Assembly: GCA_002352605.1 (NCBI GenBank)
Contig: DEIP01000149.1
Span: 1-28,824 of the forward strand
Direction of reading: 5' to 3'
Length of the DNA: 28,824 bases
Source: Desulfobacteraceae bacterium UBA2771
GTDB taxonomy: Bacteria > Desulfobacterota > Desulfobacteria > Desulfobacterales > Desulfosarcinaceae
The stretch's first letter is position 1. Each line of letters opens with the position of its first letter. A program made the position numbers and the translations under genes. Below, in pieces: positions 20,034 through 28,418 of the stretch. The notes beneath the pieces are model-generated. The model saw only the letters and a list, made by a program, of their open reading frames with translations. It searched no databases and was not told where the DNA came from.

Positions 20034-20432
20034 ATGACGCGGCAGAGCATGAAGAAAATTAAAAAGTTGAAATATGCGGTCTTGGCCTATCTTGGCACCA
20101 ATGGCCGCCACTATGGCGACCTGTCGCGTCTGGAACAGTCCGTTGAAGATTTGGCTCAGGCCCTGAATACCCGGCTTGATCAACTCTTGATTGTCGCGGA
20201 AAACGGCGAACGAACGTCAGCTGAAGAAACACCCAGAGACAGGCTTGCCGACCGCTTTATGTCGACGGCATCGCGACTGATGGGCGGTGGACAGGTAGAC
20301 ATCGACACGGCCAACGAATTCGAGCGCACCCTGGACCTGTTCGATACCGCCGCTGATTTGAAACGGCAAAGCCAGACGGTCAAGGACGCTGCAGAAACCA
20401 GCGCTATCCGCAGGAAAATGGGCCGTTCGTGA
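20034..20432 (+). CDS. Hypothetical late phage protein
   Basis: The 132-residue helical protein starts after AAGGAGG. Coiled, charged helices (YGDLSRLEQSVEDLAQALNT; EFERTLDLFDTAADLKRQSQ). It lies between lysis and terminase genes, where Mu has small genes 24-26. It shares a GTGA overlap with the next gene. Unrecognised. Confidence 0.65.
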   Translation: MTRQSMKKIKKLKYAVLAYLGTNGRHYGDLSRLEQSVEDLAQALNTRLDQLLIVAENGERTSAEETPRDRLADRFMSTASRLMGGGQVDIDTANEFERTLDLFDTAADLKRQSQTVKDAAETSAIRRKMGRS

Positions 20433-20638
20433 ATTGGCACTGGGTAAAAGATGTGGCCGGCAGCAAGGACGCCGCCTTGCTGTTGAGCTTAACGGTGAAT
20501 GCCGTGGCGTTTTATGCCATATGGCGATTGTGGCAAGGATACCGCAGCCTGCAAGACCGTGTGACCGGTATGCTTGTCGATCTGGTCCGGGAACTGGGCG
20601 TGATCGCCACCACGCTATCGGAGCGCATGAATGGCTAA
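20429..20638 (+). CDS. Small membrane-anchored phage protein (gp25-like position)
   Basis: The 69-residue product starts at GTG 20429, overlapping the preceding TGA. A single hydrophobic helix (ALLLSLTVNAVAFYAIWRLW) is followed by a helical tail (RVTGMLVDLVRELGVIATTL). The position matches the DUF2730-type gene of Mu-like phages; the family was not confirmed. Confidence 0.6.
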   Translation: MNWHWVKDVAGSKDAALLLSLTVNAVAFYAIWRLWQGYRSLQDRVTGMLVDLVRELGVIATTLSERMNG

Positions 20639-20744
20639 ATACCTACTCAAATATCGGTTGCGCAGGTTGTCGCTGACCATGAGTCTCAAGGCTCTGGCGC
20701 GAACGCTGGAACGAATCCGGGATATCAATGGCACAGGAAATTGA
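20631..20744 (+). CDS. 37-residue basic peptide
   Basis: ATG 20631 to TGA 20742-20744 encodes MAKYLLKYRLRRLSLTMSLK and a helical end (ALARTLERIRDINGTGN). It overlaps the preceding gene by 8 nt and the following by 17 nt, the coupled layout of all genes here. No separate Shine-Dalgarno beyond GAGCGC. It may be a real short gene of the 25-26 block. Confidence 0.45.
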   Translation: MAKYLLKYRLRRLSLTMSLKALARTLERIRDINGTGN

Positions 20745-21198
20745 TCTGCAAATCCGGTTCGAGGCAGAGGATCTTTATGTCGAGGCCAGGAAGCCCTACG
20801 AGCGGGTATCCGAGGCCACCGGCGTATCAGTATCCCAACTCAAGCGGTGGGCCCGGGAGGGTAGCTGGCGGGAAAAGCGTGTCGCGCATCTGGAGAACAA
20901 ACGTTCCCTGAAGCAGCAGTTGGTCAAGCTGCGCGACACCATGCTTAAAAAAGCCGTGGATTCCAATGACCCCAATACGGCATACGCGGCACTGAAGATC
21001 GTCAAGCTCCAAATGGACAGCGACAAGGATCAATCGATGGAGGCGGTGGAAGTCGACCGGCCAAAACTTTTCCTGGAAGATATGGAATTCGTAGCGGAAA
21101 CATTAAAGGAAATTGATCCCCAGGGACTGAAAGTCCTGCTTCAGAATTTTGACGTTATTGTTAATCGGTTCAAGGAACAACATGCGCAAGCGTCCTAA
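20728..21198 (+). CDS. Small terminase subunit (Mu gp27-like)
   Basis: The 156-residue protein has an N-terminal helix-turn-helix (YERVSEATGVSVSQLKRWAR, then EGSWREKRVAHLENK) followed by helical oligomerisation segments. This fits the DUF1804/small terminase family of Mu-like phages. It recognises the packaging site and loads the large subunit. It overlaps the large subunit gene by 17 nt. Confidence 0.82.
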   Translation: MAQEIDLQIRFEAEDLYVEARKPYERVSEATGVSVSQLKRWAREGSWREKRVAHLENKRSLKQQLVKLRDTMLKKAVDSNDPNTAYAALKIVKLQMDSDKDQSMEAVEVDRPKLFLEDMEFVAETLKEIDPQGLKVLLQNFDVIVNRFKEQHAQAS

Positions 21199-22723
21199 AC
21201 TGACAGAACTGAGTTTTGACCGGTGGGCGGATGATCTGAAAGCCTGGATCGCCGAGTCCGTGTCTCCGTTCGAAAACGACACGCCGGAAAAGCAGAAACG
21301 ACGGAAAGACCGCGCAGAGTATGATCTCCTTTACTTTTTCGAAACCTATCTGCCCCATTATTTCCCTTCCGAATTCGCCGAATGTCACAACGAATGGGGA
21401 GATCTGACCGAGGTCCGGGACGCCCTGGTGTTGTTGGGCGCCCCTCGCGAGCATGCCAAATCGACTTTTTTCACATTGGGGCTGCCGATCCACGACATCG
21501 CCTACCAGTTGCGCCGGTTCATTATGATCGTCTCGGACAGCAACGACCAGGCGTCCGGGTTCACGCTGCCGATCCGGTTGGAGCTCGAGGACAACCCTCG
21601 CCTTCGTCATGATTTCGGGGTTTTCTTCGGCCAGGTGTGGAAGAAAAACGATTTCACCACGGCCAACGGCGTCCGTGTACTGGCGAGGGGACGCGGGGAG
21701 AAGATTCGCGGGCTAAAGAACCGGCAGCACCGTCCTGACCGTGCCATTATCGATGATTTTGAAAATGACGAGAATGTAGAAAATCCAAAGCAGGTGGAAA
21801 AAGGGAGACGATGGCTGATCCGCGCCGTGATCGGCAGCATGGGAACGGGTTATACGGCGAACATGGTCGGGAACCTTTTTCATCCAAAGAGTGTCATTTC
21901 CCAACTCATCGCAGCCAAAGACGAGGATGGCAACAAGCTGTATGTTTCCAAGGTTTACGACTGCTGGCTCGATTACGGCAAGCCCACCCAGCGACCGTTG
22001 TGGCCGGCATTGTGGCCGGCCGAACGGTTGGAGAAAAAACAGCGACAGATGGGCACCGTGGACTTCAACGCAGAGATGCGGAATTTAACCGGCGCCGAAA
22101 ACTCACCGTTTCCTGAGACATGGTTCAAATATTACGAGGTCGAAGAGATCGCCGGTATCGATCTGAGAACTGCCAGCTTTACCGATCCGAGCGCCAAGAG
22201 CGGTGAAAACAATGATTATAAGGCGTGCATCACTGTCGGACTCGACCGCACAGCAATGATATTTTACGTGCTTCATGCCTGGATCCGCCACGCCAGTCCA
22301 TCCGAGATGTTTGCCGCCGCCTACCGTCAGCATGACGAGTACCACGGCCCGGTGGGTATCGAGGAGAACATGTTTCATGATTTCCTCCATGAGGCGATCC
22401 AAAATTATGCCAAGCGGGTCGGGCGCTATCTTCCTTGGCGACCGCAACTCCACAGCACCAACAAGGAAGCACGGATCATCGGAACGCTTTCTTACCTGGT
22501 AGAGTTCGGGAAACTTCGCTTTCGTCAAGGACATAGCGACCAAGACCGCCTGACAGAGCAACTGATTTACCTGCTGAATAAAAACGTCAATGATGATGGG
22601 CCGGACGGGCTGGAAGGAGCCGTTTCACTGTTGCAGCAAGGAGGCTCTTCTGTTGCCGATGCGCTTAAGAAACGCGGCGCGCGCGGTGTATTCGGCAAAA
22701 TGATGCAAAGGATGGTGGCATGA
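21182..22723 (+). CDS. Terminase large subunit (Mu gp28-like)
   Basis: In this 513-residue packaging ATPase/nuclease, Walker A-like GAPREHAKST (86-95) and Walker B RAIIDDFEND (187-196) form the ATPase. The nuclease has D335 in SFTDPSAKS and acidic residues in VGIEENMFHD (391-400). Mu-type headful packaging of host-flanked DNA is expected. ATG 21182 starts inside the small subunit gene. The ATGA overlap with the portal gene indicates coupling. Confidence 0.92.
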   Translation: MRKRPKLTELSFDRWADDLKAWIAESVSPFENDTPEKQKRRKDRAEYDLLYFFETYLPHYFPSEFAECHNEWGDLTEVRDALVLLGAPREHAKSTFFTLGLPIHDIAYQLRRFIMIVSDSNDQASGFTLPIRLELEDNPRLRHDFGVFFGQVWKKNDFTTANGVRVLARGRGEKIRGLKNRQHRPDRAIIDDFENDENVENPKQVEKGRRWLIRAVIGSMGTGYTANMVGNLFHPKSVISQLIAAKDEDGNKLYVSKVYDCWLDYGKPTQRPLWPALWPAERLEKKQRQMGTVDFNAEMRNLTGAENSPFPETWFKYYEVEEIAGIDLRTASFTDPSAKSGENNDYKACITVGLDRTAMIFYVLHAWIRHASPSEMFAAAYRQHDEYHGPVGIEENMFHDFLHEAIQNYAKRVGRYLPWRPQLHSTNKEARIIGTLSYLVEFGKLRFRQGHSDQDRLTEQLIYLLNKNVNDDGPDGLEGAVSLLQQGGSSVADALKKRGARGVFGKMMQRMVA

Positions 22724-24078
22724 CTGACCTTGAACATCAGCTGGCCGCCTTCGAGGCCCGCAGCGGCCAACCGACTCACGCCCGCATGGATGTTTACGTC
22801 AATGCATTCTCCGGTTTCGGCGGTTCTCGCGATCCGTTGCAACGCACGCGTTTTACCGGCGGGCTGGTATTGTCACTGGCCGAGCTGGAAGAGATGTACC
22901 GCTTCTTCTGGCTGCCACGGCGGATCGTCAACGCCCTGCCTGAGGACGCATGCAGACAGCGTGTCCATCTTTCCATCGACGACCCTGATGAAGGCGCCCG
23001 GATCAACCGGCGCATGGAGGAACTGTCGGCATGGCCGATCCTGGAAGAGGCCCTGCGCCTGTCACGGCTTTACGGCGGATCGGTAATCCTTTTGGGGGCC
23101 ACTGACGGGCAGCCGCCCGACCAGGAGCTTAACAACAAAGGCGTCAACCGCCTGGGCTCTTTGACCGTGCTGGACCGCTGGCAACTGACTCCGGCCGATC
23201 GTTACGACGATCCGCTGGCGCCGAATTTCTCAAAACCAAAAACCTACCGGCTGAACCCGGCCAATGCCGTGCCGGTCGCCTCCGGGGCCGTCATCCACGA
23301 ATCGCGGCTGATCCGCTTTGACGGATCATGGCTGCCCGACCGATTGCGCATGCAGAACAACGGCTGGCACGATTCGGTATTCATCCCGATCAACGAGCAG
23401 TTAAAGCAGTTCGGTACCAGCATCCAGGCCGGGGCGGTTCTGTTCCAGGACTTTATCACCAAGACCTTGAAGATACCCAACCTGGCGGAGCTGATAGCCA
23501 ATGGCGAGGAAGCCACGTTGCAGGCGCGCATCCAGTACGCGGTATCGAACATGTCTTCCCTGGGCGTTTCGCTGATCGGCCAGGATGAAGAGTTCGCCAA
23601 GGTGCAGACGCCCATCACCGGGCTGGTCGAGCTGCTGGACAAATACATGGACCTGGTGTCCGCAGCTGCGGACATTCCGAAAACCCGTCTTTTTGGTCAG
23701 CAGTTGGGTACCCTTTCCGGCGCGGATGAGACCACCCGCAATTACTACGACCGGGTCAAGGCCTTCCAGCAAAAACATTTGCGCGGACCGGTGACCCGGC
23801 TGATCGAGCTGCTGTCGGCCGAGAAGGGCGGCGACGGCGGGGACTGGTCGTTTGCCTTCGCGTCGCTGTGGCAGCCGACGGAAAAGGAGACCGCCGATAC
23901 GCGAAAGACCGTGGCCGAGACCGATCAGGTGTATATCGCCAACCAGGTGATCACGCCCGAAGAGGTTGCCGTAAACCGCTTCGGACCGGACGGGTACAGC
24001 ATGGAAACGGTCATCAACGTAGACAGCCGGGAGACGCCGGATCGTATTGCGCCTGAGGACCCGGGGGCCGACGAATGA
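22720..24078 (+). CDS. Portal protein (DUF1073 type)
   Basis: In this 452-residue protein the family pattern is clear: YRFFWLPRRIVNALPEDACR near residue 65, LSRLYGGSVILLGATDGQ, the VIHESRLIRFDGSWLP segment and SAAADIPKTRLFGQQ with LGTLSGADETTRNYYDRVKA. Portals form the 12-subunit ring for DNA entry. It follows the terminase in an ATGA overlap. The DUF1073 family differs from the DUF935 portal of Mu itself. The Pfam name Acb1 applies to a related domain; here its role is structural. Confidence 0.88.
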   Translation: MTDLEHQLAAFEARSGQPTHARMDVYVNAFSGFGGSRDPLQRTRFTGGLVLSLAELEEMYRFFWLPRRIVNALPEDACRQRVHLSIDDPDEGARINRRMEELSAWPILEEALRLSRLYGGSVILLGATDGQPPDQELNNKGVNRLGSLTVLDRWQLTPADRYDDPLAPNFSKPKTYRLNPANAVPVASGAVIHESRLIRFDGSWLPDRLRMQNNGWHDSVFIPINEQLKQFGTSIQAGAVLFQDFITKTLKIPNLAELIANGEEATLQARIQYAVSNMSSLGVSLIGQDEEFAKVQTPITGLVELLDKYMDLVSAAADIPKTRLFGQQLGTLSGADETTRNYYDRVKAFQQKHLRGPVTRLIELLSAEKGGDGGDWSFAFASLWQPTEKETADTRKTVAETDQVYIANQVITPEEVAVNRFGPDGYSMETVINVDSRETPDRIAPEDPGADE

Positions 24079-24971
24079 CGCCAACACAAAAACAGGCCGC
24101 CATACGGTCCCGGCGCAAGATGATGCAGCTTTCCGGCAAACGCATGCCCCGGAAGCGGCGACCACCCGTGCAGCTTCATCCGAGTGCCATCGAGCGGTCC
24201 TATACGGCCGCGATTCTGGGCGTGACGGCCCCGTTTTTTAACGAAGTCCGGGATCGCCTCATCCAGACACTGCCCGGCATCATCGCGACCCGTGACGTCG
24301 ACCTGAGAGTAGACGGTCAATCTGTCCGCCATGACGTCGGGTACGCAGATCTGATCGGCGAGGTGTTCGACGGCATTCGCGTGAACGTGGCCCGAACGGT
24401 GACGGTTGCGGCTGTCAGCGGTGTTGCCACACAGTTCGCCGCGCGTACCGACGATTTCAACCGGGGCCAGGTGGATCGTCAGTTCACGTCGGTGTTGGGT
24501 ATCCCCGTGCTGCGCCAGGAACGCTGGCTTATGCCCAAGCTGGAGGCGTTCGTGCTCGACAATGTCAGCTTCATTAAGGACATCACCGAAAAGGGCACCA
24601 AGGACCTGCAATCGTTGTTGATGCGACGCGTGGAGGCTGGCGACAGCCTGCGCACGATCGAAAAAGCGATCATGGAGAAGATGGAAGCCACCCGCCGCCG
24701 GGCCCGCTTCATTGCCCGCGACCAGGTGAGCAAGCTAAACGGCAAGTTGACCGAACTGCGCCAGACCGAGGCCGGGGTAGAGGCGTACGTCTGGCGTTCT
24801 ACCAAAGACGGCGCGGACCGGCCGTCGCATCTGCACAACGACGGCAAGACTTTTCGATGGGACGATGCGCCGGACACCGGGCACCCGGGCGATGATTTTC
24901 AATGCCGGTGCACCGCTGAGCCGGTGTTGGAGATGTTTACCGAGTACGGGGCCAAGAAGGAGGCCGCATGA
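24075..24971 (+). CDS. Head morphogenesis protein (Mu F / SPP1 gp7 family)
   Basis: The 298-residue protein has the family's C-terminal signature: RRARFIARDQVSKLNGKLTE, YVWRSTKDGADRPSHL (DxRxRxxH-type), and DDFQCRCTAEPV. The N-terminal half is helical. It is a minor capsid protein, bound near the portal in Mu-like and SPP1-like heads. ATGA overlaps with portal and protease genes. Confidence 0.88.
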   Translation: MTPTQKQAAIRSRRKMMQLSGKRMPRKRRPPVQLHPSAIERSYTAAILGVTAPFFNEVRDRLIQTLPGIIATRDVDLRVDGQSVRHDVGYADLIGEVFDGIRVNVARTVTVAAVSGVATQFAARTDDFNRGQVDRQFTSVLGIPVLRQERWLMPKLEAFVLDNVSFIKDITEKGTKDLQSLLMRRVEAGDSLRTIEKAIMEKMEATRRRARFIARDQVSKLNGKLTELRQTEAGVEAYVWRSTKDGADRPSHLHNDGKTFRWDDAPDTGHPGDDFQCRCTAEPVLEMFTEYGAKKEAA

Positions 24972-26140
24972 AAATCAATCGCACGTTCACCATCCGGTTG
25001 GACCGGCAAGGCCGGGGGGCTTTTGAGATCACTCCGGAGGGGTACCTGGTTTGCGAGGCGTTTGCCACGCGTACCGGCGTTTTCGATTACCACGATGACA
25101 ACGGCAACCTGATTCGCGTGTTACGGCCGCCGGAAGAGGTTTTTTCCGATGAATCCCTGGCCAGCCTGGCCATGCAGCCGGTTACGTTTCTGCACCCGAA
25201 TGAAGAGATCGTAACCACGGCGAATATCCGTGGCCTGCAGGTCGGTGTTACCGGAGAGAAGATCACCCACGACGATGAAGTGGTCAAATGCCGGGTAAAG
25301 ATCACCGATCGCGCCATTATCGAATATGTCCAGGCCCTGCGTGCCCGGGGTGAGGGTGTTGAGTTGTCATGCGGGTACCGGGCGGATGAGGAGCCGATCT
25401 CCGGGGATCATCCCACGGAAGGGCACTACGACGCCGTGCAAAAGAACATCCGTTACAACCATTTGGCCATCGTGGCCAAAGGGCGTGCGGGTGAAAAAGT
25501 CAAACTGCAACTCGATCAAAAGGGAGGTTCTCACATGTTTACATTTATCCGAAACGCACTGAAACTCGACGGTTTTACGATGGACGCCATCGAAGCCGAG
25601 GTGCCCAACGAGGCCCAGGGCGTACTGTCCCGAATGTCGGCCAAATTGGATGAGGCGGTGGATGTGATCCAAACCCAGGCCGCCAAAATCGCAGGAATGG
25701 TGAAAAAAGGCGACGAGGCCCAGGCAAAGATCGACACCCTCACCGCCGACAACACAAAGATCAATTCCGACATGGCCGCGCTTTCCGACCCTTCCGGCGA
25801 GAAAATCCAGGCCATCATCGCCGAACGCAAGGCGCTGGAGGATGTGGCCGGCACGCTGGATATCAAGACCGACGGTCTTGCCGATAAGGCCTTGAAGGTG
25901 GCTGTGATCCAGAAACAGACACCGGATTTCAAGGCTGATGAAAAATCCGATGATTACATCAACGCCCGCTTCGATGCGGTTGTTGACCTGCTCGATGCGG
26001 CCCAAAAAGACGGCGCCGACCAGGGTCTGTCCCGGTTGATCGCCGATGCCAAACAGGCGGGCAGTAAACCCAAAACCGATCATCGGGGTGATTTCATCAA
26101 GAGATCACAAGCACTGGCCAACGGCGAGTCGGCCACCTAA
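24968..26140 (+). CDS. DUF2213-type prohead protease with scaffold tail
   Basis: The 390-residue protein has an N-terminal protease (about 20-180) with conserved FLHPNE (H76), GVELSCGYRAD (S134) and YNHLAIVAKGRAG (H165). A C-terminal coiled/acidic scaffold region (about 200-390; LDEAVDVIQTQAAKIAGMVK) follows. It cuts scaffold and perhaps capsid N-termini during head maturation. The internal start at 25535 gives the scaffold alone. ATGA overlap with the gene before. Confidence 0.87.
   Translation: MKINRTFTIRLDRQGRGAFEITPEGYLVCEAFATRTGVFDYHDDNGNLIRVLRPPEEVFSDESLASLAMQPVTFLHPNEEIVTTANIRGLQVGVTGEKITHDDEVVKCRVKITDRAIIEYVQALRARGEGVELSCGYRADEEPISGDHPTEGHYDAVQKNIRYNHLAIVAKGRAGEKVKLQLDQKGGSHMFTFIRNALKLDGFTMDAIEAEVPNEAQGVLSRMSAKLDEAVDVIQTQAAKIAGMVKKGDEAQAKIDTLTADNTKINSDMAALSDPSGEKIQAIIAERKALEDVAGTLDIKTDGLADKALKVAVIQKQTPDFKADEKSDDYINARFDAVVDLLDAAQKDGADQGLSRLIADAKQAGSKPKTDHRGDFIKRSQALANGESAT
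25535..26140 (+). CDS. Internal in-frame scaffold protein (nested start)
   Basis: ATG 25535 (residue M190 of the protease) is preceded by GGGAGG (25522-25527) with a 7-nt spacer, a near-perfect ribosome site inside the gene. It begins MFTFIRNALKLDGFTMDAIE and would produce a 201-residue scaffold in excess over the protease, as in lambda C/Nu3 and Mu I/Z. The nested start is seen; the use of it is inference from those systems. Confidence 0.75.
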   Translation: MFTFIRNALKLDGFTMDAIEAEVPNEAQGVLSRMSAKLDEAVDVIQTQAAKIAGMVKKGDEAQAKIDTLTADNTKINSDMAALSDPSGEKIQAIIAERKALEDVAGTLDIKTDGLADKALKVAVIQKQTPDFKADEKSDDYINARFDAVVDLLDAAQKDGADQGLSRLIADAKQAGSKPKTDHRGDFIKRSQALANGESAT

Positions 26141-26174
26141 ATCCAATAACCAAAGATGACCAAGGAGAAAGATC

Positions 26175-26651
26175 ATGCAGACTGAAGTCAGAGAGAATAT
26201 GGCCGCCGGCCTGGCCGGGCAAATCGCCGATATCGGCCCGACCGATATCATGACCCACATTAACGAACACGGCGGGGTTATTCCCTTCGGTGCGTTCGTC
26301 ACCAAAGGAAGCGGTGAGGGCCTCGCCGTCTTGCCCGACGCCACGGGTGAGGTAACCGGCCTGGCGGGCCTGGGCGTCACCGTGCGCAGCCACACCCAGC
26401 CCCAGGATGCAGGGTATGCCGATGAGGACGTAATGCCGGTGATGAAAAAAGGCCGGGTATGGGTGCCGGTAGAAGATGCCGTGGTGGCCGAGAGTGCCGC
26501 CTTCGTTCGGTTCGTAGCCGGTGAAGGCGAGGCGCTGGGAGCCTTTCGCTCCGATGCGGACGGCACCGACGCCGTGGCCCTGCCAAACGCCAAATTCGTC
26601 ACCGACGCGGCTGCGGGGGAACTGGCGATGCTGGACTTGAACCTCACCTAA
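26175..26651 (+). CDS. Head decoration / structural cement-like protein
   Basis: The 158-residue protein starts at ATG 26175 after AAGGAG. The middle (IPFGAFVTKGSGEGLAVLPD; GEVTGLAGLGVTVRSHTQ) shows the DUF2190-like beta pattern of small capsid cement proteins. It lies between protease and major capsid genes, which fits. Confidence 0.72.
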   Translation: MQTEVRENMAAGLAGQIADIGPTDIMTHINEHGGVIPFGAFVTKGSGEGLAVLPDATGEVTGLAGLGVTVRSHTQPQDAGYADEDVMPVMKKGRVWVPVEDAVVAESAAFVRFVAGEGEALGAFRSDADGTDAVALPNAKFVTDAAAGELAMLDLNLT

Positions 26652-26679
26652 AAGCCGAAACTCAAAGAGGAGAAAAACT

Positions 26680-27633
26680 ATGATTCGCATCGACGCTGTG
26701 AGAACCTTTCTCGACGCCATCGACCCGAACGCTGCGCTGTTCACGGCGCGACAGCTTGAGGCGGTGGAGGCAGAAATTTACCGCTTCAAGGAGCGGGAGC
26801 TCAAATATCGTTCGCTTATTCCGGTTTCCAATCGGGACAACCCCGGCGCGGAAACCATCACGTACATCATGTATAACATGGTGGGTATGGCCAAAATTAT
26901 CGCCGATTACAGCCAGGATCTGCCCAGGGCCGATGTGTACGGCCAGTCCTTTTCACATCCGGTGCGGTCAATCGGATGTGCCGTCGGCTACAGCCGCCAG
27001 GAGATACGGGCCGCCATGATGGCCGGCATCAGCCTGGAGACGGAAAAAGCTGCGGCCCAGCGCCGCAGCGTGCGAAATAAGGAAAGCTCTGTCGCCTGGA
27101 CCGGCCACTCTGCCACCGGGATTCCCGGTTTTCTTACCAATGCCAACATCCCTACCCTGGCCGCCGGGAACGGTGCTGCGGGGACGGACGACTGGGCGAG
27201 CAAGACCGCCGACGAGATCATTGAGGATATCCGTTTGGGATGCGCCAAGGTGAGAAGCCAGTCCAAGGGCGTACACCAGGCCGACACCATGCTGCTGCCG
27301 TCCGAACAATACGATGTAATCGCGGGCACACCGCGCAGCACACACAGTGACGTGACTATCCTGGACTTTATCCTGAGCAAGCCCCAGAGCTTCGGCATAT
27401 CGACGGTAGAACCCATGTTCGGCGAACTGGATCTGGCATTTGTTTCCGGAGCCGAAGACGGCATGGTGCTCTATGAGCACTCCAGGGAAAACTTCGAGCT
27501 ACGGATCCCGATGGAGTTGAATATCTACCCGGCCCAGGAGAAGGGGTTGGAGATGATCGTGCCCGGAGAATCAAGGATCGGCGGTGTTGTGGTGCGCTAC
27601 CCCCTGGCCTTTTTGTTTTTCACCGGCATTTAA
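26680..27633 (+). CDS. Major capsid protein (DUF2184 type)
   Basis: The 317-residue protein matches the DUF2184 family: FTARQLEAVEAEIYRFKERE, YRSLIPVSNRDNPGAETITY, the SIGCAVGYSRQEIRAAMMAG segment, GIPGFLTNANIP and a C-terminal RIGGVVVRYPLAFLFF. It forms an HK97-fold shell. AGAGGAG ribosome site; highly expressed late gene. It is followed by a short GC hairpin. Confidence 0.88.
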   Translation: MIRIDAVRTFLDAIDPNAALFTARQLEAVEAEIYRFKERELKYRSLIPVSNRDNPGAETITYIMYNMVGMAKIIADYSQDLPRADVYGQSFSHPVRSIGCAVGYSRQEIRAAMMAGISLETEKAAAQRRSVRNKESSVAWTGHSATGIPGFLTNANIPTLAAGNGAAGTDDWASKTADEIIEDIRLGCAKVRSQSKGVHQADTMLLPSEQYDVIAGTPRSTHSDVTILDFILSKPQSFGISTVEPMFGELDLAFVSGAEDGMVLYEHSRENFELRIPMELNIYPAQEKGLEMIVPGESRIGGVVVRYPLAFLFFTGI

Positions 27634-27639
27634 CCAGAT

Positions 27640-27653
27640 CCGGCTTGCGCCGG
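27640..27653 (+). other. Short GC-rich hairpin after capsid gene
   Basis: CCGGC (27640-27644) pairs with GCCGG (27649-27653) across a TTGC loop, 7 nt after the capsid stop and before an AAGGAGG ribosome site. Too weak for a terminator; it may affect mRNA stability or translation. Confidence 0.4.
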
Positions 27654-27674
27654 CATGCAGATAAGGAGGTTGCA

Positions 27675-28070
27675 ATGATCGTCATCAACAAAAGCCCGAC
27701 GCTGACCCACCTGCCCTACGAGAAGGACAAATCATCCGGCGTGTTCCCCTTTTCCCCCGGCAACAACGACATCGACGCCGATGTTTTTGCTTCGGTGATG
27801 AAAACGGCCGGAGAAACGGCATGGCATGCCCATTATGGAAAATTTCTAACCCCGGTGGGCGGTCCGTCCGAAACCACGCAAACCGTCAACCTGGATGACC
27901 TGAACGCCAGGGAGTTCATCGACCTGATCGAGGGCACCGTAGATTCGGTGCCGCTGAATGAATATCTGGCTTTCGAGGACTCCGGCGAGCAGAGAAAAAC
28001 CGTGCTGGCCGCCATCGCCAAACAGTTAGACGCGATCGCCGAAATCGAGACCAAAAAGGCGGCGGCCTAA
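27675..28070 (+). CDS. Hypothetical head-module protein
   Basis: The 131-residue product starts at ATG 27675 after AAGGAGG; the open frame to 27645 lies over the hairpin. Segments SGVFPFSPGNNDIDADVFA and FIDLIEGTVDSVPLNEYLAF. It lies after the capsid gene and 0 nt before the next. Likely a minor head or connector protein; unrecognised. Confidence 0.65.
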   Translation: MIVINKSPTLTHLPYEKDKSSGVFPFSPGNNDIDADVFASVMKTAGETAWHAHYGKFLTPVGGPSETTQTVNLDDLNAREFIDLIEGTVDSVPLNEYLAFEDSGEQRKTVLAAIAKQLDAIAEIETKKAAA

Positions 28071-28418
28071 ATGGCTGACACAACCCAGGCCAACGTGCTG
28101 GCCATTGCCCCCGCCCTGGATGACGTGTCCCAGGACGCCTGGGACATCGTCCTGACCGATGTGGCGGACATGATATCTGAGGCGGCCTGGGGCGCGAAAC
28201 AAGAGATCGCCCAGCGGTACCTGGCTGCCCACAAGCTGACCATGATCGCCGTTTCCGACTCCGGCCCGGCGGTGACGGCCGAAAAAACCGGGGATGTCTC
28301 CACCAGCTATGCGGTTGGGGGCGGCGGTGATGACGACCTGGCCGAAACGAAGCATGGCCGCGAGTTTAAACGGATCCAGCGGGGAGCCATCGCCGGGTTT
28401 ATGGTGGTGACCCCATGA
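28071..28418 (+). CDS. Head-tail connector-like protein (DUF4054-type)
   Basis: In this 115-residue protein the helical bundle shape (LDDVSQDAWDIVLTDVADMI, AKQEIAQRYLAAHKLTMIA) and the gly-rich C-terminal half fit the small DUF4054/gp6-like head-tail connectors after the capsid gene. Starts directly after the previous stop and shares an ATGA overlap with the next gene. Confidence 0.72.
   Translation: MADTTQANVLAIAPALDDVSQDAWDIVLTDVADMISEAAWGAKQEIAQRYLAAHKLTMIAVSDSGPAVTAEKTGDVSTSYAVGGGGDDDLAETKHGREFKRIQRGAIAGFMVVTP

Noticed and set aside
22720..24078. Anti-CBASS (Acb1-like) function of the DUF1073 protein
   Set aside because: HLS and HES triplets are present but lie in the normal portal segments, and the gene sits between terminase and head genes; a structural portal role is far more likely.
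23401..24165. 254-residue leftward ORF opposite portal and head genes
   Set aside because: Shadow of GC-rich coding sequence; the rightward frames match known phage families.
25367..26744. Leftward ORFs opposite protease and decoration genes
   Set aside because: Glycine/valine/His-rich shadows of conserved rightward proteins; no ribosome sites.
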